Below, piece after piece: positions 25,327 through 37,600 of a stretch of 64,000 bases of DNA. The notes beneath the pieces were generated by a model, which was not told the DNA's origin, ran no database searches, and saw only the letters and a list, made by a program, of their open reading frames with translations. The translations under genes were made by a program, and so were the position numbers. Position 1 is the first letter of the stretch; every line of letters begins with the position of its first letter. This DNA is from Tomocerus qinae (taxonomy: Eukaryota; Arthropoda; Collembola; Entomobryomorpha; Tomoceridae), in NCBI GenBank assembly GCA_020055645.1, contig CM034548.1:15934001-15998000 (forward strand), in the 5' to 3' direction.

Positions 25327-25421
25327 GACCATTTTTTCTTACCGTGATTATAGCAGATCCAGTCTTAGCACAGCTATAATATATTGTGCGCGTTAAATTC
25401 TTCATCTCCTCCCCTACGTCA
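25327..25421 (+). promoter_or_regulatory. Candidate core promoter of the plus-strand gene
   Basis: Sits immediately upstream of the ATG-free leader. Contains CTATAATATATTG (TATA-like, from 25374) and a CRE-type half palindrome TACGTCA within a pyrimidine-rich stretch. Motif-level evidence only; short AT-rich boxes are common in this DNA. Confidence 0.25.
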
Positions 25422-25626
25422 CGGAGTATCCAGAACAACGAAACTTGAGACACACTATCAGACACTACTTGCGACAAACTCGGAGAAAGTTGTTTTTCTA
25501 TCAGCTTTCCAGTGTTTTTCTACCAACATCTGAAGGACCAAGCTTATTTAAGTGTCCGAAACATCCATCTGCTACAGTGCTTCAAAAACTAAATTTAGAA
25601 CTTTTATTCTGACCAACCTTCGTTTC
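25400..25626 (+). other. Putative 5'UTR first exon of the plus-strand gene
   Basis: A GC-richer segment ending at a consensus donor (TTC|GTAAGT, GT at 25627-25628). There is no ATG between 25328 and 25626, roughly 300 nt of AT-rich DNA where several would be expected; this is characteristic of a leader kept free of upstream starts. A TATAAT string (25375-25380) and a CRE-like TACGTCA (25415-25421) lie near the inferred 5' end. The start of the exon is a guess. It would splice to the acceptor at 30567, and read through that junction the frame of the 30597 start has a TAG in this exon and no ATG. Confidence 0.45.
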
Positions 25627-28600
25627 GTAAGTTTTTTCATTCTTTCCATTATTCGAATATATTTACATTGATTTTGAGACAAAAAGGTTATTTAAATGCC
25701 AGGGCACGTTGTTTTGTCATATTGCAAACATTCAAGTAAATTATACTTTTACTAATAGTTGTCTAATGCAGAAATCATAGTTATTTTTAGCAAATGTTAT
25801 GTAAATAGCAATTTATCTAGTTTCCTATAGGATGAATAATTATTATTAGTGGACATAGATGATTCCACTTTGAAGGTCTAACTAATTAGCAACAGGATAA
25901 ATGTATTCGTGAATCGTTTGCAATTTACTGCTAAATGTATTACTGCATCTTCTTGAAAGGGATGCGGATGAGTCAGATAAAAAAATAAATTGCAAAGAAG
26001 TGAGACAAAGCAGCGGAGCTGCTCAAAGTGGAAATTTCCAGCTTCTTGCATGAAAGTGACTAAATTTTCATATAAATGGCTTGGCTGGTTTGTTATAAAC
26101 AAGTAATAAACTCTGTCAGGAAGACAGTTGGCCATACTTTCTATTCATTGTATAGCTTGCATTTTCAATTGTCCCTTCCTTCCACTTAACCAAAGTTCTA
26201 TGCTCTGTACACTATATAAGATACTTATGGGCCAAATCTCTTCCTCTTTTCAGTTTGTGAATCATTTATTTAATTGTCTCCACTTTTTCTCTGCAGCAGC
26301 TCATTGAACGTTCCCTCCCACAAGTGAAACTACTAAAATGCTAAATCCTCCAATGCAATCATAAAATGACAATGTCATTGTTGAAATTTCTTGCTTTTCT
26401 TCAGATTTCTTATATGCAAAATATGCATTTGCATTGAATTTTCTAGACCAATTATTTTAATTGGTGTGGATTTTTAATCCGATGACGATTGGTATTGCGT
26501 GGAAAGGCCAAGCTGCAGTAACCACTGTATAAATGCTTTGTTTTGCATAATTTCTTGCATAAATTAAAATCCTATTCATGTCAGGCTGAACAAAAAAGGA
26601 AATCTTAGAAAAGAAGAACGTACTTAGTAATTGTTTTTTATGGGTCAATCTAAAATTACTGCAGCCAAGATTGGCATGTACTAATTAAGTATAGTGTACT
26701 GTTATAAATGTATGCAAATGCCCATATACAGCAATACTTATGGCTACCTGTTAATTTACAAATTGCAGAGGCATGTCGCTAAAAGAGTAAATGACTATAA
26801 TTTAAGCAAAATCATTTTGCAGGTTATTTTCAGTTGTTTCACCTTAGCCAACCATTTCATGGCATTTATTAAATGTAAAACGGTCAACTTGTACTTTGTA
26901 GGTTTGTGCTAATTTAGCATCGCTGATTTAGTTGTCGTGTCGGCGGAAGCCGACAAAGTAGTCAGCAATTAAACTGGATGTTACTAATTTCATGCGTTGC
27001 TCACACTTTGACTAGAAATCAGCTACGGGGGTCAAAATCAGAATTGCTTATCAACTAATCCCTCAGCCTTATTTTATTATACACACACACTTGGGTCATT
27101 GGGTGTGATTCCCTCGTTTGCCATGTAATTATTCATGAGTCACTTAGGTATACATCAAATCGTGCCTACAGAGAAATTAGAAACTCCACATAATGGTGCC
27201 AGGAAACCTACTATATCAAGACTTGAAATTATTAAATGGATTTGGGTTAGGATGCCTAATGCTGGGCTCTATTGTTTTTGGGTTGAACTCTGAAGATGAC
27301 GTGAGTTATTTGCTGATGTTAAGAATATGTAGGATAGTCTACCAAAAAATACCAAAGCATACAGGTGTATGTACACATGTACAATTTGCGACATGGCGAC
27401 TCCTAAAATGATATTACCCAGAAGGCCTAGACCTAGAAACTCGTAAATACACAATTGCAATTATCATACACCAAATAATATGCATTGGAGACACTAAGTA
27501 GTTTATTCCAAATGTAAATAGGGAAATAGCATGACGATGATTATCACTCAACAAAAACTTTGATGATACCTACAAAAAAAAAATTTTGACCATTTTACTA
27601 CTAATTTCATTCAGGTCATAATAAAATTCTTGATTGAGCCTTTTCATGTGCAAATGTTTAGATGCGATGCAGCTTAAAATTGGTTAGAATTAATAAAAAA
27701 CGTTTCCATAGAGGAAAAAGGAATGTTTTTATATTTATTGTCGGAATTTACAAAAATGTACATCAATCATTAGCCAATAAGTACAGGGCTTATACTAAGT
27801 CAGTCAATTATACAATTTTCTCAAAATTAGCCATTAGCTTGAGTCAGACAATAAAAGCTTAAATTGATGCATTATTTTGCAAGTGGAATAGTAGGTCTAC
27901 TTCAATTTTCTTTAGGCAGAACCAGTACAGTGTTTATTATGTACTACTACCATGTATCATGTTCCATGAGAGTGCCATCGTTCATTGCATCATTCCTATT
28001 ACATAACTAGTCCATAATTTTACTTATATTGCTCAGTGAATGTTTTATTGCTATAATATTATGGGTATAATTAGACGTAAACTGTCGGTAGTTGTACGTG
28101 ATCATCGTATGCAAACTATATAACTACCAAGAATAAAAATTAATTTATGGGGAATAAAAAAAGGCTTTTTCATAATTGACTCCCATTATAAACCTTACAA
28201 CGTTGAAACTATACATTGAAAGAAATATCTGCTCTTCGTCTATCTGTGCCTATATCCTATATCGATTAGTTCCCCAAACAAAAGGCACAACAATTTTAAG
28301 CGTTTTATTGTATTGTTGTCTATAAATGTAGTAATGCTGATGCATGTGAATATTAAATATTGAAAACCTATTAACTGTAGTAATAATAAAATTAGGAACA
28401 ATAACTTTAGAATTGCAAATAGGAATTACAAACATATGCCTGCATAAACAAGGCAAAAGATAATTATACAAGGAAAGGACGTGCATGGTTACTACCAGTA
28501 CTTACTAGTTACTACATACTAATCGCTATGTTTGTGTAATGTGGACCAATAAAATAACCAATTCGATATCGAAAACCATTTCGAACAACGTGCTTATTTA

Positions 28601-30567
28601 AGTAATCAATTAATCTGTCAAACGCAACGTTTTGATTCTTCCAACAGATCACGACTATAAATGCGTCAAAATTCTAAGGTCAAAGCAACATCATTTACTA
28701 TTAACAACAAGCCTACTATATAGAATTGTATTGATACAAAGGTAAAAATAGGTACCCGTATGTTCGTGAGTTCTTTGTATGATATAATAACATCCTTCAG
28801 AGTCGTAACAATGAAGACATGTCATAGAAAATGTTTCCTGACTAAAAGTGAAACAACAAAAAGAACAAGGCATGAAAATTTCGGTCCAGGAAAGTCAGTT
28901 TATAGTAATTTGAGTTGCCCAATGAAATTATTGTCTATAGCTACGGCCGTACGAGGTGCATTCAAAGAACGTCGACTAGATAATTGGCGGTGGTGCACGT
29001 AGTAAAACTTGAAGCATTGCTCTTTTGTTGGAAATTATTATTATATTGAAAAGAACGTGACATCCATCTTGGCCTTGGCCTGTATTTTATTTGTCTATTG
29101 GAATTCGATATGAACCTTCTTTTTTTACACGTACACGAGTGGTAGCTCCCGTCACCACAACTCAAATGCTACTACACACTTTGTAATTTCTACGTTAATG
29201 TACTTTAAGATTTAAGATCAAGACTCTTGACTTTTATTAAAAATATCGTATTTCTTTTGTTTGATAATTTATTTTATGAGTTGTGATTTGATGCATTATG
29301 TTGCTATGAAACTATGTATAAGCTAAACTTCATTGCAATATTTCGGTTCTATTATTTATTTTAAATTACTTTTTTATGATATATGCCAAAGATTTATATG
29401 CATTCTACACTGCTACATAATAATTTAGTTAAATGCATAACGTTGTTAAAAATTTAAATGAAATATATAAATTCTTTCATAAAGTTTCAGACTTTTTTTG
29501 AATAAAGCAGAAATTTAATTACACAATGAAAATTTTGTATAATGAATTCAAAGGTGTTAGTTTTAAAGCTAAATGGTATTTATTAACTGTTGTTGGGTCA
29601 AGAAAAATTTGATAGTTTGTAGGAATTAGTAGCAATATATGGGATACATTTTAAAATGCTACGCCAATTCTCTTGGACAATCCTTTTAGGATGATCAGAT
29701 AAATTTAACTTGGCTTGAGTTTTTACAGCCAAGCCAGTTTATTTTGAAACAAAAAATACAATAATTGATGACAGAGAAGATTGAGTCTTTTAAGGTTTAT
29801 CTGATGTGAAAGAGTTACTGCCTAGAACGTTTTTTGAATAAGTAAGTATTTTCTATTTGGAATTGAGATTAGTTTGTTAATTTTTTATATTTTAAATAGT
29901 TTTGGTAGTATGCTGTGCTAATTACAAATAAATCTTAGGTAAATTACATTTTATCTTGTTAGTTTCCAAGCTTCGGCAAATAAATGTTGCAATAACTTAC
30001 TTTTGGTATAAAGGGTTATCATTTAAATTAGCATGATTGGCCCTGAACCTGAGATGTGTGTGTCATTTAAAAATGATTTAAAAATTATAGAGTTACTAAT
30101 TGTACTAATGGTCCATTTCATTTTTTACTTAATAGTTGCGTACAAATACAACAGGTTTGTAACAGATAAAATGTTTTGCATCTCTTTTGTATTTTTGTTG
30201 AGAAGGATCGCTGTGAGAAATAATGTATAAAACTAGCCAAAAAAGATGTAATACATGGCTGTAACAAATGAAGATGAGCACATGTATTTATTAGCAAGTA
30301 CCTAAGTGTGTACACACCTTTTGTTATTATTGTAAGATAAAAATACTATTAAGTATGCAGAGTGGTAAGTACTTTATCTATACAGGAAAAAATGGTAATG
30401 CATATTATGTTTGTTATGGGTAGATGAGTACAGATGAGACAGACAGAATGTGTACACAAAGTAGACATAATAGAATGTATTCATTCTAGATAATTTGGCA
30501 TTCATAAGGGATGAGTATTCATTGGATTGGATTTAATTTGACCTTGCGGATTCCATTTTTGCAACAG
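25627..30567 (+). other. 5'UTR intron of the plus-strand gene (inferred)
   Basis: Between the ATG-free leader exon and the start-codon exon. Only AT-rich sequence is seen, plus a perfect 7-bp hairpin with a GGAA (GNRA) loop at 26938-26955 and a TA/CA-rich run near 27078. Open frames here are short and unconvincing. Confidence 0.4.
26938..26955. repeat. 7-bp hairpin with GNRA-type loop
   Basis: TGTCGGC and GCCGACA flank GGAA exactly. The GC-rich stem stands out in AT-rich surroundings. As RNA it would be a stable tetraloop hairpin inside the inferred 5'UTR intron; no further role is visible. Confidence 0.7.
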
Positions 30568-30596
30568 ATACTGGGATTGTTATTGCAATTGTCATT

Positions 30597-30686
30597 ATGG
30601 TAGCGGACGGTGATCGGCCCACGGTGCTCTCTGTCCAAAAATATGAATCCGGACCACCTGTTGCTCCATCCCCTGATGGACAGTTG
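30597..30686 (+). CDS. First coding exon of an unrecognised acidic protein
   Basis: Thirty codons from ATG (30597) to a TTG|GTAAGA donor (GT at 30687-30688), ending in phase 0. The peptide starts MVADGDRPTVLSVQKYESGP and ends in a proline-rich segment (VAPSPDGQL). The exon probably begins at 30568 after a TTTTTGCAACAG acceptor, giving 29 nt of leader with no ATG. The frame is open back to the acceptor, but the putative upstream exon adds a stop and no start, so this ATG is the likely initiator. GC content rises sharply against the AT-rich flanks, as expected for a coding exon. Phase 0 fits the acceptor at 48481. No signal peptide; function unknown. Confidence 0.7.
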
Positions 30687-33600
30687 GTAAGAAAAAAACA
30701 GTTTCTCCTGTCTTATCCTCGAAGAGTGCTTACTACTCCCATAATTATTATGACTATGTAGTAAATTACAAGTAAATCTTTACCTACGCCCCAGAACTAA
30801 CATCATCCGCATTAAATTTATAACAAAACATTACATAATGGAGAGTAACGTCCACGACTTTGTCAGATGAAAGTGGAGTACATATCGTACAAGATTTTGT
30901 CTGTCTAGCCGCTTTACATAGAAAAAACCTTTAATGTAAAACGATGCGTTGGATGGACACGGAGCACAGAATAGCGACAGCGTAAAAAATTAAGTGAAGA
31001 AGTTGCATTTGCAAAATACACCGTGACAATTTCCCCTGCTTGTCTCTAAGCAAAGCACTGAATCACTTTTTTATTGTCACTTCTGCATAGAGATTCCCTT
31101 AATGTGCCTAATAAAATTGCTACTTATAAAGTAACTATAAAAATGTTATAGTTGCAAATAATGTATAGCAATGAATCTCAAGGTGGCAAGTATAAGATCA
31201 ATTTAAATTAACGCGTGATTGTTATCAACCAATACTCTGTCCTTTAGTGTTAACAAGATATAAAATCACAGATGCAATGTTTCCCAATTTCTTATTAAGG
31301 ACTGTCGTTGGCTCATTATTCAAGCTCCAATTACCATCAGCAGTTAATCTAGTTTAGCAGCATGGTTGTAGTACAATGTATGTAAACCTAATGAATAATT
31401 AAAGATTTAATATTATTTAGCACTGTAGGTTTGTACTTGTAAATAATATAGAGTAAATAACAGCAATATCTGTCACAGAGAGATCAGATAACAGAAGAAA
31501 CGTCACTATCCAAATATTTATACACGAAAGGACGAAGATACACCCACAATATATAGAGATTGCATGATAGCCTATTATATTATTATGTTGATACTCTGAC
31601 TGACTGACCACTTGACTTGTTCTAATCTTACCTGCAATTATTTTAGAATTTCGCTATTCTCCTATCAATCGAGGTGCATGACCAAATGGATGCAGCAATG
31701 CAAAATTACACAATGCAGATCTGAAATGGTGTTGTTATTGTTACTATATAAAAGGAAATTCATAGAAACACACGGATGCTGATGATTGTGGTGTGAATTG
31801 GTAAAATGACGTTGAGAATTGGTGTACACGTAATATATATTATGATGTATATTCTAAGAAAATAATATTGAATGCATGAAACATAACATGGCATGACAGG
31901 CAAGGTTGATGAAGAACTTAGTACAAGTTGACTCACCTCATCACGCAATAATATCACATCAATCAAGAAAACCGTGCTTGCTCCTTCTCTCTGCCATTCA
32001 AATCCTTTCAAGTAACTCGAGACGAGACCTGTTTATTTTATGCGATTGGCAATGATAATGGCTCTCCTAGATTCTCCCATCCTTTCTGTTCTCGTTATTA
32101 TTCACTCATTCACTCATTTATTGTCAGGAAAATCAAAGTCAACATTATCCCCTTCGTCAAAAAATATCTCCATCTCAACATCCCTTTTGTGACGGCAGTC
32201 AGTGTGATCTAGCTACAAGTATCACTCGACACTTCTACTACATTTTCCTATATACAAGATTACAATTCTCAGTCAGATTACTCTCGGATTATGCAGGTCG
32301 TTTTTTAGCCTACGCTTTGCATGCACGTTTTTATAGCACTGGATAGTCCTTTTTCATGTTTCCACTCTTACAAACTTCCTTAAACATTTTTATGTCTTCT
32401 CCATACAAGAACTAAACTCTAGTTCAAATCTCCTAGCTTAAAACATTCTTTATTAAAAACATGTCACAACTTTCATGCTTCTACACCTCTTTACATCAAA
32501 AGCTAAATGGATATTAGAAAATATATAAGAATAGAATGTGAGAATTTACACTCTACTATTATAAAATTCATTTCAATAAAACAATTATATTTATCATTCC
32601 AAATAAATGAATTGTAAATGTTGTCTTGCAACTAATTATTGTCAGTTTCCGAGGACACATTGATTTTATTGAACTAATTATGCCCTTTTTAAGCATACCA
32701 AACTGCACAATACAAATGCACAATGACAAACTAATTTAACTGGAAAACCCCTTTTAAAAAGCTTATCATAAATATACCAAGATATGCAAATATCATTCGT
32801 GCTTTATGTTCATTTGTTGTAATTGTAACATTGTAGGTATTAATAACTAGTTTGGCTTGTGCAGTGACGCATAAAATAGACAAAACACCCACAAAATAAA
32901 TATATATATGTGCTACAATTATTTTAATACGCAAAAGGTAAGGAATGACAGATAAACAGAAAAAATCCAAAATTGGTTGTGGTAATAATAACGTTTATTT
33001 ACAGCATTGGTTCAATTCAAATATTATGCATCTGTAAAATCGGAGGAGTATACAGGTCATAATTTCCAATGAGATTTAAATTTTCTTAGCTGTCGATCTA
33101 ACATACAGTATAGCAGTATTTAACACTTAACACAAATATATAGGTATAAAGTTCTTTCTAGAAGATTTAGCTATTTGGATTTAACGATTAAGTTGAACTG
33201 GAGATAAATATTACCGAAAAATGGGCTAACTGGACCATAATAAGTACTACTAAATGTTGGCATGTGTCATGTTGATGAAATGTGTCGTACAATTATATGG
33301 AAGGTGGATATTAAATCTTCAGCGGTTGCATATTTTCCAACTTTATATTATTGCAATAGAAATATAGGAATATAGGTATTACTTATTTGAGCTGTAACAT
33401 TACATATCGCTAGTTGTAGGTAGTTACACGTCAATCTGTGGGAGTAGTAATATTTAGTGCAATCGTTTGGATTTAGTAAAACTGGTTAGTATTAGCGTCA
33501 GTCTTAAGTTACGGACTCAGTGGAATACAAACATATACACGTGTTGTATTTCTCAGACTTGTGAGTGACGTAATTCTTCTCAGCTAGAAACAAGAACACC

Positions 33601-34513
33601 GCTGCAGCGTGGAAAATTTGTTATGGCACAAAAATGATCTTTAACAATTGTTATTCTGCATTTTTTTAATTTTAGGCATCATCCTCCTTTCAAACTAGCA
33701 TTAAGTGTATATGTTCTGTGAAAAATGGGTATAAAAATGTTATGAGAATAGTGAATCATCTGCTCATCTGTAATTTCAATTTGACTAACCTGTAGTTAAC
33801 TTTGTATAAGTAAATGCTAACATGAGATACCTACTTCATTTCCATAAATACCAGCCATTTGGTTATGGTTAATGTACTATGATAATTGACAGTGTTTAAA
33901 GTTCCTATTCGTACATGATCATTTTAAGGATGACTAATTTTAGTAAGTGCATCCAATTTGCTGTCTGCTGCACTGCATTTGCCGCATGCACCTGAGAAAT
34001 GAACGGTTGCATGGTTATTTATAGAACGTAGGTCATCTCCAATTAAACTTGAATATATCATGTTCTGCTAGATGGAATCTCTTCGTCAGGTCAAAAACAC
34101 AATGCCCTTTAATTTGATCTTTTGCTGATACAGGAATTAGAAAAGTAATTCATAATTTGTTTCGTTCCTTTCCCAGATCTTTAAAAAAACTCGTAAGGAA
34201 AAAACATTTTCCGTACTTAACATAATTAATGATTATAAGGAAGGCTACGAAGTCAAAAGCCTCATAGAGATTTCTATTTAAATCCATTTATAAATTGTGC
34301 CTTTAGATTCTGTGGACCATTTAGAAAATCTTTCTTTGAAGGAATTAATTCTCGAATTAAATGGATGTCTTCATTTAATTAAATCTCATGATAATTTTTA
34401 TGACGGGAATTTATTATATCAGAGCTAATTAATGATAACATGATTGAAAGCCTTTAAACAATGCAGAATTAGATATTTTACTAGATTGATAATTATATGA
34501 ATCAAATACTTAC

Positions 34514-34653
34514 GGGAGTAGAGTGCGTAATTTTAATTGAAGAGTTATACCAATAAGGCTGCGCGGGTACGCCACCCAAATCATCAACCTCGTAGCCACA
34601 AACATTGTTAATTCGACCTTGCCAGACATTGTATAATTTTTGAAGAAACAATT
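34514..34653 (-). CDS. Possible orphan exon nested in the intron of the opposite-strand gene
   Basis: A GC-rich island with a consensus GTAAGT donor (GT at 34513-34512) and a possible acceptor (TTTCTTGCCACTACAACTTAG, AG at 34655-34654). In one frame it encodes 46 codons with a natural-looking composition: LYNVWQGRINNVCGYEVDD, then GGVPAQPYWYN with an N-S-S sequon. A second frame on the same strand starts with ATG at 34629 (A at -3) and gives a hydrophobic peptide of 38 codons to the same donor. I cannot tell which, if either, is real, and I do not recognise a family. No matching downstream exon was identified. Confidence 0.3.
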
Positions 34654-37600
34654 CTAAGTTGTAGTGGCAAGAAATCAGTAGCTAATTGGCCACACGTTAT
34701 AGTTAGTTATTAGGGTTTAATAGGGACAGAAAATCCCTTGTGCAGCAACTCAACACATTACGGTAATTATTCTGTCATATTCGTTTGCGAAAGTGAAGCT
34801 GCATTGGAAGGGCAACTTAGCATTCTTTACGTCTCGAGTGATTCTTTATGCAAACAATCAGTATATATACTCAAAAACTGCAATATAATAGGCCCGATAA
34901 TAAATTAAGTAGTGACTAACAATTAGTATATTGTTTAAGGCTACGTCTGGAATAAAGCTATGCACAGAGTACAATTAGATATAGAAAAGCGAAAGTATTA
35001 TTGTCCATAGGACTTGATACCAAGATCTGTCTGTATCTAAATATACAAAAAGGAGTTGCTATTTATATAATGTTACATTTAGTGCAGCCCGTCTGTATTT
35101 ATTCTTTGAATGTGCAGAGTGCAAATTGGATTCTGGTATAGGGATAAGTATATGGTGGAGGTTTGACCTCATGTATAACATTGGAATGAAGCTATTCAAT
35201 TAGAATAATAAGTTTAGCTAGCTTTACTAAAGATTTCCATCAAGAGTTGAAGAATTGCGTTAGTTTAGTACGGTTATGATGCTTAAGGATATATTGGCAT
35301 AGTGTGTGCGTTGTCATAATATAATTTGTCGAGGACTTAACACGGGGTTTGTGTACCTACATGGAATTGCGTTGAGAAGGCAAGAAGGATTAGTAGTGCA
35401 ATGTTTGATCAACGGACTCTTAACTTCTCGATTCAATTCCTAAGGTTAAATCGCACTCACGTTCTTGTCTTCCCAACTTTTGTTACTTTAGCTACGTGTC
35501 TAAACCAAGAGCTGAGACTAAGCCTGGCCAAGCAGATTACAGTGCACAATCACAATGCTCCAATGCTTACTTTAGACCGTTCTAAGAGCTTTATCTTCAT
35601 TTGCGAAAAAATACTAAGACTCTGTCTGTCCCTGATTTGTTTGTGACAGGCACAACAATGATTTTGGGTTTCGACTGTAAAAAACAGACAGCACAAGTAC
35701 AACGAGTAATAACACTTATTATGGCCAATCTCAATTTACAACCGGGGGTGAATTTACCTCTGCAACGGAAGTGAATCAGATTGGAACAGCACAAGATAAC
35801 GCAGAGAGAATCAAAATACGTGTGACCTTTATGCTTCTGACTCCTGAAATTTACTAAACACTGTTTTCATTTTACAGAATTTTGCAAGAAGGTAAACAAG
35901 ACATTACAAATTGGCTCCTCAAACACGCTTACATGTTTCAACTATTAGAATTGCGAATAATCTTTTACAAACTTAACGACCTGCGACCTGAGATACAAGG
36001 ACTACACAATATAGCTACTACTTGTTTATTATCTGCTACACTCCTTTATAGTCCTACCTTCAACTTTCCACTTGTTAAATTCGTGCTATAGCTAATCATT
36101 CCCATTTGCTATTAAATGTACTTATAAGCCTTCCTCTATAGTATTAGAGTTACTTGCGGCATTGTAGTCCCGCATTTTAAGGACATAATAATCATAATTT
36201 TGCTGAACTTGAGAATTTCTATGCAAAAAACGAATATTTAGCTATTTTGCTTATATTAGTTATTATAGTAGCTTTTTTCATCTGCATACGTGGGGGCTCA
36301 GCCACGCCTCTCGCACCACATGGAACAGGCAGTTTTTCCGAGCTCTGTCTTATATTTTCCCATCCAACTAATTTCCACTTTAATGAACTTGTCCATCAGC
36401 TATAGTGTTAGCCGTTAGGTCTATTGGCTACTCTGTGCTACTTTAAAAGAGACAGAAATCAGTTCATGTCTGCAATTAACTATTTACAACAAAGCTTCAA
36501 ATAGGATAATATAGAAATTGACACTATGCTTCAATCTCATTTGCAATTCCTTTATACTAATGATCACATATAAATCATTAGATGATGTTCTTCAAACCAA
36601 AATATCCATAAATTAAAATAAAATATTACCGCAAAGCCTGAAATAACATAGACCTTGGTATTATACATTAATTCCTTAAAAATGAATTGTAAAGTTTCAC
36701 AAAAAATGTTCAAGTTTTATTGTTGTCGATATTGTGGGTACCTACATATCAAACCACAAAGAACTGAGTTATAAAAGGCATATTTCAGATTTGGGTTATT
36801 GTAAAAGTTATATTAGTACAAAGGTGTACAAATACTTTCCAATAATATGAAAACGTAAAAAATTAATTGACTGATGCATGTCTAGTGTAAAAGCAGTAAA
36901 ATAATTAAGAATTGCAAAGGCATGAAAGTTTTTGGTATCTTTTGAAGAATAAATAAAGGTTTTTGCATAATAGATTAAAATATACAGACAAAATTTGGAA
37001 AGGAATTTTCTACAAGGAATACTAATGTACTTATTTCTTATGGTCATGCAATCAATCACTTTATAGACGAACAAAACCGTAGTAAAATCAATCAAAAAAA
37101 TTGTGAATTTTTATTGGGATCTAAAGAGACTGAATGAAGAATCCCCTATTTATGGTTATAAGTATATGCTTAAACAGTTGGAAAGATGTTCTCAACGGAG
37201 ATTTGCATGTCATGAAGTAACTACTGTGGTTAACCGCAGTAAAATGTGAACATCAAAAATGTTTTTCTTTGCAATGGTTATATTTTAGTATATATTTAAT
37301 AATAGTTGGAGATTGTATCATCGTCCGTTGAAAAAGCAAATAATAGAAAGGTAGCTTTAATGGCTAGGCCAACGTAGAATGGAATGTTATTTAATACTAA
37401 GGTAATAAAATAAAGGAAAATCAGATGAATATTATGAAGCCCTATTTTTCTTAACTGGATGGAACAGATATATTCTAGTTACACCACATCTGTTCCATTT
37501 TGCAACAAAGTACATGCATTGTAATAAGCACCTAGTATTATTGCAAATAAATGAATCTACATAAAAGTGCCTGTCTTTATAGGCTAACCGAATGCAAACT

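Noticed and set aside
36240..36400. Open minus-strand stretch in a GC-rich patch
   Set aside because: Lacks an upstream start and clear splice sites, and shows no recognisable domain.
36808..37095. 95-codon minus-strand frame
   Set aside because: Dominated by Phe, Tyr, Ile and Lys as expected from random AT-rich DNA; no motif.
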